Shown in pieces: positions 17,560 to 26,370 of a DNA stretch of 64,000 nt. The notes below the pieces were generated by a model. It made no database searches, had not been told where the DNA came from, and saw only the letters and a list, made by a program, of their open reading frames with translations. A program made the position numbers and the translations under genes. Within the stretch, counting starts at the first letter, position 1, and each line of letters starts with the position of its first letter. The stretch comes from Bacillus taeanensis. GTDB taxonomy: Bacteria > Bacillota > Bacilli > Bacillales > UBA6769. The stretch lies in NCBI RefSeq assembly GCF_003318295.1, contig NZ_QOCW01000021.1, forward strand, positions 1 to 64,000, written 5' to 3'.

Positions 17560-19299
17560 TTAATCATTTAAAGTTTGTAAGGCTGGAATTCGGTTTTCCT
17601 CTAAAAATGTTTTTAATTGCTCGGGAGCCAGTGGTTTACTATAGAAATAGCCTTGTCCATAATGGCAGCCGTATTGCTGTAATAAGGACAGCTGCTCCTC
17701 GTTTTCAATTCCTTCCGCAACGATGTTAAACTGTAAGCTTTTTCCCATATTAATAATTGTCTTTACCATAATTTCTTCACCTTTTGACATCTCGTAAATA
17801 AACGATTTATCAATTTTTAAGCAGTCAATCGGTAAATGCTGCAAATAACTTAATGACGAATAACCTGTGCCAAAATCATCAATAGACGTTCGAACTCCGA
17901 AATCTTTTAAGGCTTGGAGGATTATTTTTGTTTCTTTTACATTTTGTATCATGCTTTCGGTAATTTCTAATTCAAGGCAAGCTGGGTTGAGCTCAACTTT
18001 GCGCAAAATTTGTATCACTTCTTTTGCAAAGTGCACATTTTTAAATTGTTTGGCAGACACATTGACGGCAGCGTGCTGGATTGGCACGCCTTCTTTTTGC
18101 CACTGCTTCATTTGTGTACAAGCCGTTTCAATCACCCATCTGCCAACAGAAACAATGAGACCTGTTTCTTCTAAAATTGGGATAAATTCATTTGGGGAAA
18201 TCAGTCCAAATTGAGGATGATGCCACCTTAATAATGCTTCTACCCCTGTAATGCTGTCTGTATGTAAATCGAACTGCGGCTGATAATGAAGGGTAAATTC
18301 ATCATTCTGTAAAGCTCGGTTTAATTGTGTTTCAAGCGTCATTTTTCGTGAAACTTTTTCATTTAACAGAGGCGTATTTAACTGATACGTACCGCCGCCT
18401 AATTCTTTTGCATAATACATGGCGATGTCTGCTTTTCTAATTTCACTCTCGATGACTTTTTCGACCGGCAAGCTTTCAGTAGTTAGATGATGAGGTTCAT
18501 ATAAACTAATTCCAATGCTGGTTGAAATAAAAAACGTTTCTTCATTAATAAGAAATGGAGCTTCTAAACTTGTAATAATGTGCTCGGCTATTTTTGCGGC
18601 ATCATTTTCACTACGAATATCTTCTAGTATGACAACAAACTCATCACCGCCTGTACGTGAGATAAAGGCACTGCTCGGAAGAATTTCTTTTAAGCGAACT
18701 GCTGTCTGTTTTAACAACAGATCTCCCGCAATATGTCCCATCGTATCGTTAATCACTTTAAAGCGATCTAAATCTAAAAACATAATGGCTGCTGGCTTTT
18801 TGTTTCCAATAACGGTTTGTAAATGTTTATTTAAAAAATTGCGATTCGGCAGTTCTGTTAACGAATCATAATAGGCCATCTGCTTAATTTCTTCTTCCAT
18901 CGCTTTCTTTTTTGTAATGTCATTTCGAATCGATACATATTGATACGGTTTTCCGTGTCCGTCTAGAAAGGGTACAATTGTTGTATCAACCCAATAAAAG
19001 CTGCCGTCTTTTGCTTTGTTTTTAATTTCTCCTTTCCATACGTTTCCGCTTCCGATCGTTTGCCACATTTGTTTAAAAAATGCTTTTGAATGATAACCGG
19101 CATTTACAATTTTATGATCTTGTCCAATCAGTTCTTCTTCTTTGTACTTTGAAATGTCACAAAATTTTTTATTTACATAGTTTATAATGCCTTTCTTCTC
19201 AGTAATGGCGACGATGGAAGATTCATTTAATGCAAATTCAATATCTTCTAGCTTTTTTAATGTTTTGTTTAATTTTTTTTCGATTTGTTTATTTGTCAT
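17560..19299 (-). CDS. PAS-GGDEF-EAL cyclic-di-GMP enzyme
   Basis: 579 residues, no membrane segment. An N-terminal PAS domain (about 25-135, INYVNKKFCDISKYKEEELIGQ) is followed by a diguanylate cyclase with intact GGDEF in SRTGGDEFVV near residue 215, and a phosphodiesterase with intact EAL in GVEALLRWHHP near 350, plus LEITES and IDDFGTGYSSL. Both active sites look functional. The PAS domain could hold heme or FAD and sense redox state, gas or light, but no ligand is shown. An Fnr-type site at 19375-19390 sits 29.5 bp from a TAAAAT -10 for this gene, so it is probably induced without oxygen. Confidence 0.92.
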   Translation of the reverse strand: MTNKQIEKKLNKTLKKLEDIEFALNESSIVAITEKKGIINYVNKKFCDISKYKEEELIGQDHKIVNAGYHSKAFFKQMWQTIGSGNVWKGEIKNKAKDGSFYWVDTTIVPFLDGHGKPYQYVSIRNDITKKKAMEEEIKQMAYYDSLTELPNRNFLNKHLQTVIGNKKPAAIMFLDLDRFKVINDTMGHIAGDLLLKQTAVRLKEILPSSAFISRTGGDEFVVILEDIRSENDAAKIAEHIITSLEAPFLINEETFFISTSIGISLYEPHHLTTESLPVEKVIESEIRKADIAMYYAKELGGGTYQLNTPLLNEKVSRKMTLETQLNRALQNDEFTLHYQPQFDLHTDSITGVEALLRWHHPQFGLISPNEFIPILEETGLIVSVGRWVIETACTQMKQWQKEGVPIQHAAVNVSAKQFKNVHFAKEVIQILRKVELNPACLELEITESMIQNVKETKIILQALKDFGVRTSIDDFGTGYSSLSYLQHLPIDCLKIDKSFIYEMSKGEEIMVKTIINMGKSLQFNIVAEGIENEEQLSLLQQYGCHYGQGYFYSKPLAPEQLKTFLEENRIPALQTLND

Positions 19300-19347
19300 C
19301 TATCCCGTCCCCTTGAAAAATGTAGATACTGTTTGACTTTTAACATC

Positions 19348-19419
19348 ATTTTAAACGAACGGTTTTTTAATGACTGTGATATTCTTCACACTTTGTTTAT
19401 CAGTTTTCATAAGTAATAA
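19348..19419. promoter_or_regulatory. Fnr-type site shared by the divergent GGDEF-EAL and fnr promoters
   Basis: TGTGA-TATTCT-TCACA at 19375-19390 is a perfect palindrome. On the minus strand TAAAAT (19353-19348) lies 29.5 bp from its centre, the class II (-41.5) geometry. On the plus strand a TAATAA (19414) lies 31.5 bp away. Fnr autoregulation is inferred. Confidence 0.75.
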
Positions 19420-19535
19420 AAGGTAAGGGAACTGCGAAACGAAAATAAGGGAATTCCCTTATAATAAAAACTGACTCACTCCTGTAAGATAAGAGTGTGA
19501 ACAGGAAATGGAAAAAAATGAAAGGGGGATTAAGC

Positions 19536-20247
19536 GTGAAAGGTTCCCTAGTAATAAATAAACCTTCTGTACCGAACACGTTCCAATTTTCAGAGGGGAA
19601 TTTGCGAAAACTTGAAAACATGATGTCAATCAAAAAAGTAGAGCGAGATCATTATTTATATTTAGAAGGAGATTCGTGTGACCAGCTTTATTATGTAATC
19701 GATGGCGTGGTTGATGTTTGTAAAAATATGGATGGTGGAAAAATTATCGATTCATTATTTTCATCCTGGTGATTTATTTGGTGAATGCTTTGAAAGAAAA
19801 ACAACGATGTTTACTTCAAAAGCTCTCGAAAATTGCACGTTAGGTATTATCAACCGCCGCGAATTGGAACAGTTTATGAGAGTGGAAGGAAGCATGGCTT
19901 TAGAATTTATAAAATGGATTGGCTTGATGTATCAACATCTTCAAACAAAGCTTAGAGACCTTACGTTATTAGGAAAGCAGGGAGCACTTGCTTCGACATT
20001 AATTCGCATCGCAAACATGTATGGAAAAAGAGAAGGTAATAACCTTTATATTAAAAAACGATTTACAAATACAGAAATTGCGGACTTGATCGGCTCAAGT
20101 CGGGAAACCGTGAACCGCATGCTGAGTCAATATAAAAGAGACAACATTTTAACATTTGATGAAAAATCGATGGTCATTTTGGATGTGGAGTCTTTAAAAA
20201 AGATTTGTCATTGTGAAGATTGTCCAAAGTCTCTTTGTCGATTGTAA
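19536..20247 (+). pseudogene. fnr: Fnr anaerobic regulator with C-terminal Fe-S cysteines, frameshifted as read
   Basis: GTG 19536 (after AAAGGGGGA) opens a Crp-like cyclic-nucleotide-fold domain that ends early at 19772. The next frame carries on with HYFHPGDLFGE and a helix-turn-helix (TNTEIADLIGSSRETVNRML), ending in CHCEDCPKSLC. That C-terminal cysteine cluster matches Bacillus Fnr, where three cysteines and an aspartate hold a [4Fe-4S] cluster. Dropping one A from the A5 run in GGTGGAAAAATT (about 19736-19746) joins GGK to LSIHYFHPGD and restores a protein of about 236 residues. Could be a sequencing error or true loss. Confidence 0.88.
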
Positions 20248-20311
20248 GATGCTTGAATAAATCAAAGTAAAAAGGCTAATGATGACTATAACATACAAGG
20301 AGGGATTTGTA

Positions 20312-20674
20312 ATGTCAAACGAAACATTATATGAAAAATTCGGCCGAGAAGAGGCAATTGCAAAAGTTGTTGATTATTTTTACGAATTAGTACTGACAGA
20401 TGACACTGTAAACCGTTTTTTTCAAGAGACGGACATGGAGAAGCAGCGAAAACACCAAACAAAATTTATTAGTTTTGCGTTAGGCGGACCAAATCAGTAC
20501 AGCGGTAAATCAATGGCAAAAGCTCATGAAGGAATGAACATTCAACCTGAACATTTTCAAGCGATTGCACAGCATTTAAAAGAAGCACTTCTTCACTTTG
20601 GTGTTGACGAAGCGGATGTAAATATGGTGCTGGCAAGTATTAGCGAGTTAAAAGATGATGTGTTGTATAAATAA
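20312..20674 (+). CDS. truncated hemoglobin (group I type)
   Basis: 120 residues (LYEKFGREEAIAKVVDYFY at the start, HQTKFISFALGGPNQYSGKSM in the middle). The proximal His is expected in KAHEGMNI near residue 70. The ATG at 20312 follows AAGGAGGGA. It lies 64 bases after fnr on the same strand with no terminator between, so it is probably cotranscribed. Such globins bind O2 or NO and may detoxify NO. A paralogue with about 60% similarity by eye is at 31312. Confidence 0.88.
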   Translation: MSNETLYEKFGREEAIAKVVDYFYELVLTDDTVNRFFQETDMEKQRKHQTKFISFALGGPNQYSGKSMAKAHEGMNIQPEHFQAIAQHLKEALLHFGVDEADVNMVLASISELKDDVLYK

Positions 20675-20694
20675 TAGGAAGAAATCCAGCTTTA

Positions 20695-20744
20695 ACAGGT
20701 ACCAGCTTCTTGTGGAATTGATAAGAAGCTGGTACCTGTGTTTT
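20695..20744. terminator. bidirectional terminator
   Basis: CAGGTACCAGCTTCTT pairs perfectly with AAGAAGCTGGTACCTG (16 bp), followed by GTGTTTTCC. It separates the hemoglobin gene from the convergent Mrp-like gene. Confidence 0.75.
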
Positions 20745-20811
20745 CCTGCAGCTGCGATAAAAATCCCCTTGAGAGTGAACAGCAGCTCAAAAGGGGTGAT
20801 CGTTTCGTATT

Positions 20812-21573
20812 TTATAGAAGAGAGGCTGTATTGGTTAATTCAGCAACTTTTTCTGCCAATGTCATGTAGTGAGTGTTTAATGTTGAACTTTCCTTATAAA
20901 TTGAAGGTGTTTCTCCGTCTTCATTTGGAATTTCAAGCGGAAGTGATGCGAGCACTTCTGTACCGAGTGTGTGCGCAAGTTTTTGGCCCCCGCCTTTTCC
21001 GAATAAATAGTATTTTTTTTCGCTTTCTGGAGGCTGGAAATAAGCCATGTTTTCAACAACCCCTAAAATTTCGTGCTTTGTTTTAATGGCCATTGTGCCG
21101 GCACGTTCTGCGACATGGGCTGCCGCTTCATGAGGCGTTGTGACGATGATCTCTTTACATTGCGGAAGCATTTGATGCATATCTAAGGCAACATCCCCTG
21201 TTCCTGGCGGTAAGTCTAAAATCGTATAATCTAATTCCCCCCAGATCACATCATTAAAAAAGTGCTCGAGCATTTTACCGAGCATCGGTCCGCGCCATAC
21301 AATTGGTTCATTTTCTTTTACTAAAAACCCCATCGACATCACGCTTAATCCGTGTGCCCCGACAGGAATGATTTTTCCATTTATCGTTTTCGGACGAGAT
21401 GTAATGTTTAACAGCTTTGGAATGCTGAACCCATAAATATCAAGATCAATTAATGCGACCCGCTTTCCCTGCTCTGCTAAAGAAAGGGCAAGGTTTGCTG
21501 CAACCGTTGATTTGCCAACCCCGCCCTTTCCACTTGTTACGGCAATAATCGTTCCTTTTAACAAATGATCCAC
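20812..21573 (-). CDS. Mrp/NBP35-like P-loop ATPase lacking the CxxC motif
   Basis: 253 residues with the deviant Walker A GKGGVGKST near residue 15 and LIDLDIYG, DLPPGTGD motifs. Mrp/ApbC/NBP35 proteins carry Fe-S clusters to client enzymes. Two things are unusual: the N-terminal DUF59 domain of standard Mrp is absent, and the cluster-binding CxxC normally found after ENM(S)Y is replaced by FQPPESEKKYY. It is transcribed away from the molybdoenzyme operon, and each has its own perfect Fnr site, suggesting a maturation role for that complex. Confidence 0.85.
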   Translation of the reverse strand: MDHLLKGTIIAVTSGKGGVGKSTVAANLALSLAEQGKRVALIDLDIYGFSIPKLLNITSRPKTINGKIIPVGAHGLSVMSMGFLVKENEPIVWRGPMLGKMLEHFFNDVIWGELDYTILDLPPGTGDVALDMHQMLPQCKEIIVTTPHEAAAHVAERAGTMAIKTKHEILGVVENMAYFQPPESEKKYYLFGKGGGQKLAHTLGTEVLASLPLEIPNEDGETPSIYKESSTLNTHYMTLAEKVAELTNTASLL

Positions 21574-21599
21574 GCTCCTTAATTTTCGTTCATGTATTT

Positions 21600-21642
21600 A
21601 TTGTAGAAAACAGAAAGAAAGCTGTATGTGATAAACCTCACA
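21600..21642 (-). promoter_or_regulatory. Fnr-type site and -10 for the Mrp-like gene
   Basis: TGTGA-TAAACC-TCACA at 21627-21642, perfect arms. On the minus strand TACAAT (21605-21600) lies 29.5 bp from the centre. Confidence 0.75.
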
Positions 21643-21708
21643 CGATATGCTTTAAAAAATTGACAGTTTTGTTAACGCGTTTTATGAAAGAAGAAGTTTC
21701 CTCCAAGG

Positions 21709-21751
21709 TGTGACGAACTTCACAGTCAGCAATGTAAAACCTCATTAAAAT
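21709..21751 (+). promoter_or_regulatory. Fnr-type site and -10 for the molybdoenzyme operon
   Basis: TGTGA-CGAACT-TCACA at 21709-21724, perfect arms; TAAAAT at 21746-21751 is 29.5 bp from the centre. Confidence 0.78.
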
Positions 21752-21796
21752 GTAAGTGAATAAGCAAATGTGAGGGATTAAAGGAGTGGGGAAGAA

Positions 21797-22924
21797 GTGA
21801 AGCAGCTGGAAAGATCATTTTATTCAAAGACCAGCATGTACGCATTTTTTGTTGTATTAATTTTATTTTTTTCAATGTGGATTGGTACGAGCGGATTTAA
21901 GCATATTGATATGGCGCTGTTAGGTTATATGATCTCATCGTTTATTTTTGCGATCGGCATTACAATTCGGATGTGTTCATGGCTGATCAGACCAGCAACA
22001 CATGAGGTCATCAAACGAAGCTTTAAAAATTTAAAAACGAGAGAGCGTAAAGAGCGAAATATTCGTTCCATTTTAAAAACTGCTTTTGATAACATTATTT
22101 TGCAAAAGTTTATTTTTCGACGCGGGATTTATCGCGGAGTGATGCACTTTATGATTTCTTGGGGCTGTATTGGCTCTTTTGCGATTACATTCGGATTAAC
22201 GTTTGGCTGGATGCACTTTGATTTAGTCGATCCACATACGTATCAAATTGTGGTGATGGGTGTGCCGACGTTAAAGATGGCTGCACACGGGATACTTGCT
22301 GAACTGATTTACAACGGGTTAAATATTACCGGAATGATGGTGTTAGTGGGTGTGATTATGGCGCTGTACCGCCGTATTAACGACAAGGATTTAAAAGTAA
22401 CACAGCGGGCAGAATTTGATTTATTTCCGCTTTACTTATTGTTAGCTGTTACGGTGACAGGCCTTGTTTTAACGATTTCATACACGCTTTTAGATGGATT
22501 TATGCACCATTATTTAACATTGATCCATCAAATCACTGTTGTAGTCATGCTTATTTATTTCCCATTCGGAAAACTGTTCCACTTACCGATTCGTCCGTTA
22601 ACAACTGCGGTACCGCTAAACTATCAAGAGCAGTTAAAAATTGATACGAGAGCCTGCAAAAAGTGCAGTACTGTGTACAGCAGTGACGATCAAATTGATG
22701 ATGTAAAGGCGATTCTTCATGTGCAGCAGTTTGATTTAAAGCTTGCTGACGGAACCTATTTAGCCGATTACTGCCCAGCATGCCGCCGCCGTATTCGTGT
22801 GATGAAGCAGATGAATTTAGAAGGACCAAAAGGAAATCCATATGGACCGATTCAAACGATGAACGACATTCATTTATCTGGATTTGGTAAAAAGCGCTCA
22901 GAACAGTTTTATGAGAAAAAGTAG
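21797..22924 (+). CDS. cytochrome b-type membrane subunit (NarI/HdrE-like) with C-terminal cysteine pairs
   Basis: 375 residues. About five to six membrane segments contain histidines placed like heme b ligands (RGVMHFMISWG near 117, KMAAHGILAEL near 162, MHHYLTLIHQITV near 235-248). This pattern matches the NarI/DsrM/HdrE quinone-reacting family. After residue 280 a soluble tail has two pairs, CKKC and CPAC, like a zinc ribbon or a small Fe-S site. GTG start with AAGGAG upstream. It likely passes electrons between the quinone pool and the cytoplasmic molybdoenzyme. Not a standard NarI: the tail is extra. Confidence 0.75.
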   Translation: MKQLERSFYSKTSMYAFFVVLILFFSMWIGTSGFKHIDMALLGYMISSFIFAIGITIRMCSWLIRPATHEVIKRSFKNLKTRERKERNIRSILKTAFDNIILQKFIFRRGIYRGVMHFMISWGCIGSFAITFGLTFGWMHFDLVDPHTYQIVVMGVPTLKMAAHGILAELIYNGLNITGMMVLVGVIMALYRRINDKDLKVTQRAEFDLFPLYLLLAVTVTGLVLTISYTLLDGFMHHYLTLIHQITVVVMLIYFPFGKLFHLPIRPLTTAVPLNYQEQLKIDTRACKKCSTVYSSDDQIDDVKAILHVQQFDLKLADGTYLADYCPACRRRIRVMKQMNLEGPKGNPYGPIQTMNDIHLSGFGKKRSEQFYEKK

Positions 22925-22944
22925 TGAATAGAGGAGGAACAATC

Positions 22945-25068
22945 ATGGCAGAGTTTGTCGTAAAACCAGGTGTAAAAAACCTGCAGCATAAAGATGAAAA
23001 ACTAATTACAACCCACTGCAGCTACTGCGGAATGCAGTGTGGAATGCATATTCGTGTTCATAAAAAAACAGGAAAAGTAATGGGAGTTGAACCTCGTTAT
23101 GATTGGCCGGTAACGATGGGGAAAATGTGTCCCAAAGGGGTTACCGCTTATCAGCAAATTGACCATAAAGACCGAATTACACGTCCATTGATTAAGAAGA
23201 ACGGAAAATTTGTAGAAGCAAGCTGGGATGAAGCACTCGACTTAATTGAAAAGAATTTTAAAGGGTTGCAGAAAAAATATGGAAAAGATACGCTATCTGT
23301 TTTTGGCGGTGTATCGATGACAACTGAAAAATGCTATCTCGTTGGCAAATATGCACGTGTTGCACTCGGTACTCGCTATCTTGATTATAACGGACGCTTC
23401 TGTATGAGCTCTGCGGCAGGAGGATTTATTAAAACATTTGGGATCGACCGCGGTTCAACACTGCCGTGGCCGGAGCTTGAGCATAGCGACTGCTTCTTTA
23501 TGGCGGGGACAAATACAGCGGAATGCCATCCAACAAGTATTCAATGGTTTTGGCGGGCAAAGGATAAAGGCGCAAAACTTATTGTTGCTGACCCAAGGGA
23601 AACACCAACAGCTCGTATTGCTGATGTGCACCTTGATTTAAAGCCTGGTACCGATTCAGCGCTTGCAAACGGAATGATGCATCTCATTATAAAAGAAGGC
23701 TATGTTGATGAAGCGTATGTCAGTGAGCGCTGCAATAACTATGAAGAACTAAAAGATATGGTGAAAAAATTTACACCCGAATATACGTCTGAAATTACCG
23801 GTATTGCGGTTGAAAAGATTATCAAAGCTGCTCACATTTACGGGAGATCACCGCGCTCTGTTATGATGTTCGCCCGCGGCGTTGAGCAGCAATCAAAAGG
23901 CGTTGACAATGTGACGCTTTACAGTTCAATGGCACTTCTACGCGGTCAAATTGGTAAATTTGCTTCAGGTGTTGCTACATTTACAGGACAGGGGAATGGT
24001 CAAGGAGGACGCGAGCACGGTCAGAAATCAGATTTATTACCTGGATACCGTAAACTAACAGACCCAAAAGCGGTGGAATATATTTCAAAAGTGTGGGGCA
24101 TTGATCCGAAAGAAATGCCAGAGCCTGGTGTATCTGCTTATGAAATGTTTGATGAAATTCAAAAAGGCAATATTCGCGCGATGCATGTAATTTGCAGTAA
24201 TCCAGCCGTATCAGCACCAAATACAGAATACATTTGGGAAGGCTTTAGAAAGCTTGATTTTATGGTTGTTAGTGATTTTTTCTTATCCGAAACAGCAGAG
24301 TTTGCCGATGTTGTGCTCCCAGCTGCAACGTGGGCGGAGGATGAAGGAACAACAACGAATTTAGAAGGGCGTGTCATTCGGATTCGTAAAGTAAAAGAGC
24401 CGCTTGGTGAATCAAAAACCGATTGGGAGATTATGAGCGAGATTGCAAAAAGAATGGGGAAAGGTGAGCATTTTCAGTACCACAATCCGAAAGAAATTTT
24501 TGAAGAGTTGAGAATCGCTTCAAAAGGCGGTAAAGCCGATTATTCAGGCATTACGTATGAACGAATTGAAAAAGAAGACGGTGTGTTTTGGCCTTGTCCA
24601 TCAGTTGATCATCCAGGAACACCGACAATGTTTAAAGAAAAATTTGAAACACCAGACGGAAAAGCAAATCTTGCCGTTGTCGATTGGAAGCCGGCAGGAG
24701 AAACGCCGACAAAAGAATATCCGCATCTTTTAACAACAGGACGCGTTGTGTTTCATTATTTATCTGGAAATCAAACACGCCGAATTGACTTTTTAATGGA
24801 GCAGTGTCCGCTGCCGTATGTGGAAATACATCCGGAGCTTGCGAGTCAATATAACTTAAGTAACGGAGAAAAAGTAAAATTAACAACATCTCGCTCACAA
24901 ATGACATTAGATGTACGTCTTACAAAAGCGATTCGAAAAGATACTGTCTTTGTTCCGTATCATTGGGGAAAAGAGCTTGCTGTGAATCAGTTGACAAATC
25001 CATGTCTTGATCCGGTATCGCGGATGCCTGAATTTAAAGTGTGCGCAGTAAAAATTGAAAAATTATAA
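22945..25068 (+). CDS. molybdopterin oxidoreductase, NasA/NarB-like catalytic subunit
   Basis: 707 residues from ATG 22945 (GAGGAGG upstream). An N-terminal [4Fe-4S] site (Cys26, Cys29, Cys33, about Cys62 in CPKG) is followed by bis-MGD domains; the likely Mo ligand is Cys153 in NGRFCMSSAAGG. A conserved QGGREHGQKSDLLPGYR segment near 355 and the Cys ligand resemble assimilatory/NAD-independent nitrate reductases more than formate dehydrogenases. There is no Tat signal, so it acts in the cytoplasm. Partners in the operon are a cytochrome b, a four-cluster ferredoxin and a Rieske protein. Substrate is not proven; nitrate or another N/S oxide fits the context. Confidence 0.85.
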   Translation: MAEFVVKPGVKNLQHKDEKLITTHCSYCGMQCGMHIRVHKKTGKVMGVEPRYDWPVTMGKMCPKGVTAYQQIDHKDRITRPLIKKNGKFVEASWDEALDLIEKNFKGLQKKYGKDTLSVFGGVSMTTEKCYLVGKYARVALGTRYLDYNGRFCMSSAAGGFIKTFGIDRGSTLPWPELEHSDCFFMAGTNTAECHPTSIQWFWRAKDKGAKLIVADPRETPTARIADVHLDLKPGTDSALANGMMHLIIKEGYVDEAYVSERCNNYEELKDMVKKFTPEYTSEITGIAVEKIIKAAHIYGRSPRSVMMFARGVEQQSKGVDNVTLYSSMALLRGQIGKFASGVATFTGQGNGQGGREHGQKSDLLPGYRKLTDPKAVEYISKVWGIDPKEMPEPGVSAYEMFDEIQKGNIRAMHVICSNPAVSAPNTEYIWEGFRKLDFMVVSDFFLSETAEFADVVLPAATWAEDEGTTTNLEGRVIRIRKVKEPLGESKTDWEIMSEIAKRMGKGEHFQYHNPKEIFEELRIASKGGKADYSGITYERIEKEDGVFWPCPSVDHPGTPTMFKEKFETPDGKANLAVVDWKPAGETPTKEYPHLLTTGRVVFHYLSGNQTRRIDFLMEQCPLPYVEIHPELASQYNLSNGEKVKLTTSRSQMTLDVRLTKAIRKDTVFVPYHWGKELAVNQLTNPCLDPVSRMPEFKVCAVKIEKL

Positions 25069-25096
25069 GCATTCATTATTTTGAGGAGGAAAACTG

Positions 25097-25639
25097 ATGA
25101 ATAAAATTATGTATCTTGAGTTTGAACGCTGTATCGGCTGCCGTGCTTGTCAGGCTGCCTGCAGAGAGTGCGGCGGACATGACGCGAAGGAACGAAATTA
25201 TGTTGAATATGTTGATTTTGTAGAATCAAGACAAACGTATCCAATGCTGTGCATGCAGTGTAAGGACCCGGCTTGTGCGCGTGTTTGTCCGGCAAATGCG
25301 ATTCAAATTACCGAAGAGGGCGTCGTCTTATCAGCAATGGAAGAAAAATGCATCGGCTGCCGCAATTGTACGTTTGGCTGTCCGTTTGGGATTCCAAAGT
25401 TTGATTTTGAAGAAAACAAAATGTATAAATGCGATATGTGCTATGACCGCTCAAAGCATGATATTGCGCCAATGTGTGCATCAGTTTGTCCAAGTGACGC
25501 GATTCGATTTATTGATTTTGAAGAAATGCAGGCACTAAGAAGAAAACGAACACAGATGAATTTAGTCGAAGGGAAAAAGCCGACAGAGCAAGATAAATGG
25601 CAGTACGTCCCGGAGTTTTTCGGAGTTTATACAGACTAG
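25097..25639 (+). CDS. four-cluster ferredoxin-like electron transfer subunit
   Basis: 180 residues with four cysteine clusters (CIGCRACQAACREC, CMQCKDPACARVCP, CIGCRNCTFGCPFG, CDMCYDRSKHDIAPMCASVCP), the layout of DmsB/FdhB/NrfC-type subunits. No signal sequence, so it sits with the molybdoenzyme in the cytoplasm and wires it to the membrane subunit. ATG follows TTGAGGAGGAAAAC, 28 bases after the catalytic gene. Confidence 0.88.
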   Translation: MNKIMYLEFERCIGCRACQAACRECGGHDAKERNYVEYVDFVESRQTYPMLCMQCKDPACARVCPANAIQITEEGVVLSAMEEKCIGCRNCTFGCPFGIPKFDFEENKMYKCDMCYDRSKHDIAPMCASVCPSDAIRFIDFEEMQALRRKRTQMNLVEGKKPTEQDKWQYVPEFFGVYTD

Positions 25640-25648
25640 GGGGAGAGC

Positions 25649-26182
25649 ATGATGACAGAGCGAAAAAAGCTTGGCCGCAATCAAAAAGATACAAACGATG
25701 ATATGATTAATCTCGTAGATAATTTGAATCGTGATGATGATTTAAAATATAACCGCAGAACGTTTTTAAAAACAGCCGCAGGCGCGTCAATGGCGCTTGG
25801 GCTGGCAACACTTCCTTTTTCAGTAAAAGCAATGTTAAATTTAAATGAAGACGTTGAAAAAGTATTTATCGCAAATCTTTCTGATGTTCCAAAAGGAGAA
25901 TCATTTAATTTTACGTATCCAACTGAAGCTGAACCAGCGCTTCTCGTTCATACGAAAGACGGTGAGTTAAAAGCTTATAACAATAAATGTACACATCTGC
26001 AATGTCCAGTATTTTATGAAAAAGAAGAAAATGTTCTGCTTTGTCCATGTCATAAAGGCTACTTTAATGTGAACAGCGGCCAGCCGATGGCAGGACCGCC
26101 GCAGCGTGAACTGCCAATGATTGAGCTTGAAGTAAGTAACGGAAAAGTGTACGCAGTCGGAAGGAAGATTCGCCATGGGTAA
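25649..26182 (+). CDS. Tat-exported Rieske [2Fe-2S] protein
   Basis: 177 residues. A twin-arginine motif (NRRTFLKTAAGAS, residues 31-43) precedes a hydrophobic stretch that may remain as a membrane anchor. The Rieske motifs are CTHLQC near 112 and CPCHKGYF near 133, with two Cys and two His for the cluster. The cluster domain would face outside, on the opposite side of the membrane from the molybdoenzyme. ATG follows GGGGGAGAGC, 9 bases after the ferredoxin gene. Similar to QcrA-type Rieske proteins, but no bc1/b6f genes are near. Confidence 0.88.
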   Translation: MMTERKKLGRNQKDTNDDMINLVDNLNRDDDLKYNRRTFLKTAAGASMALGLATLPFSVKAMLNLNEDVEKVFIANLSDVPKGESFNFTYPTEAEPALLVHTKDGELKAYNNKCTHLQCPVFYEKEENVLLCPCHKGYFNVNSGQPMAGPPQRELPMIELEVSNGKVYAVGRKIRHG

Positions 26183-26369
26183 AAAAATGTGCTGGACGAT
26201 TATTTTTTTCACATTAGCCGTCAATGTTGTCCTGCTTCAGCAAACTGTTGAAGCGTATTATGGACTCGAGTATGAGCAGGTGTTTCGAAATACGATTTTA
26301 GGCTGTATTTCTGTCGCTGTCACACTTCTTGCATTAATAAGATGGTGGAAGCTTGAATATAAGAAATAA
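26175..26369 (+). CDS. small two-segment membrane protein
   Basis: 64 residues with two hydrophobic segments (about 6-24 and 38-56). ATG overlaps the end of the Rieske gene by 8 bases, so it is translationally coupled and the last gene of the operon. No family recognised; a small accessory or anchor subunit of the complex is plausible. Confidence 0.65.
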   Translation: MGKKMCWTIIFFTLAVNVVLLQQTVEAYYGLEYEQVFRNTILGCISVAVTLLALIRWWKLEYKK

Positions 26370-26370
26370 G

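Noticed and set aside
21797..25068. Formate dehydrogenase as identity of the Mo operon
   Set aside because: The likely Mo ligand segment FCMSSAAGG and the QGGREHG…LLPGYR segment fit nitrate-reductase-type enzymes better; no formate-type RVCHSP motif is seen.
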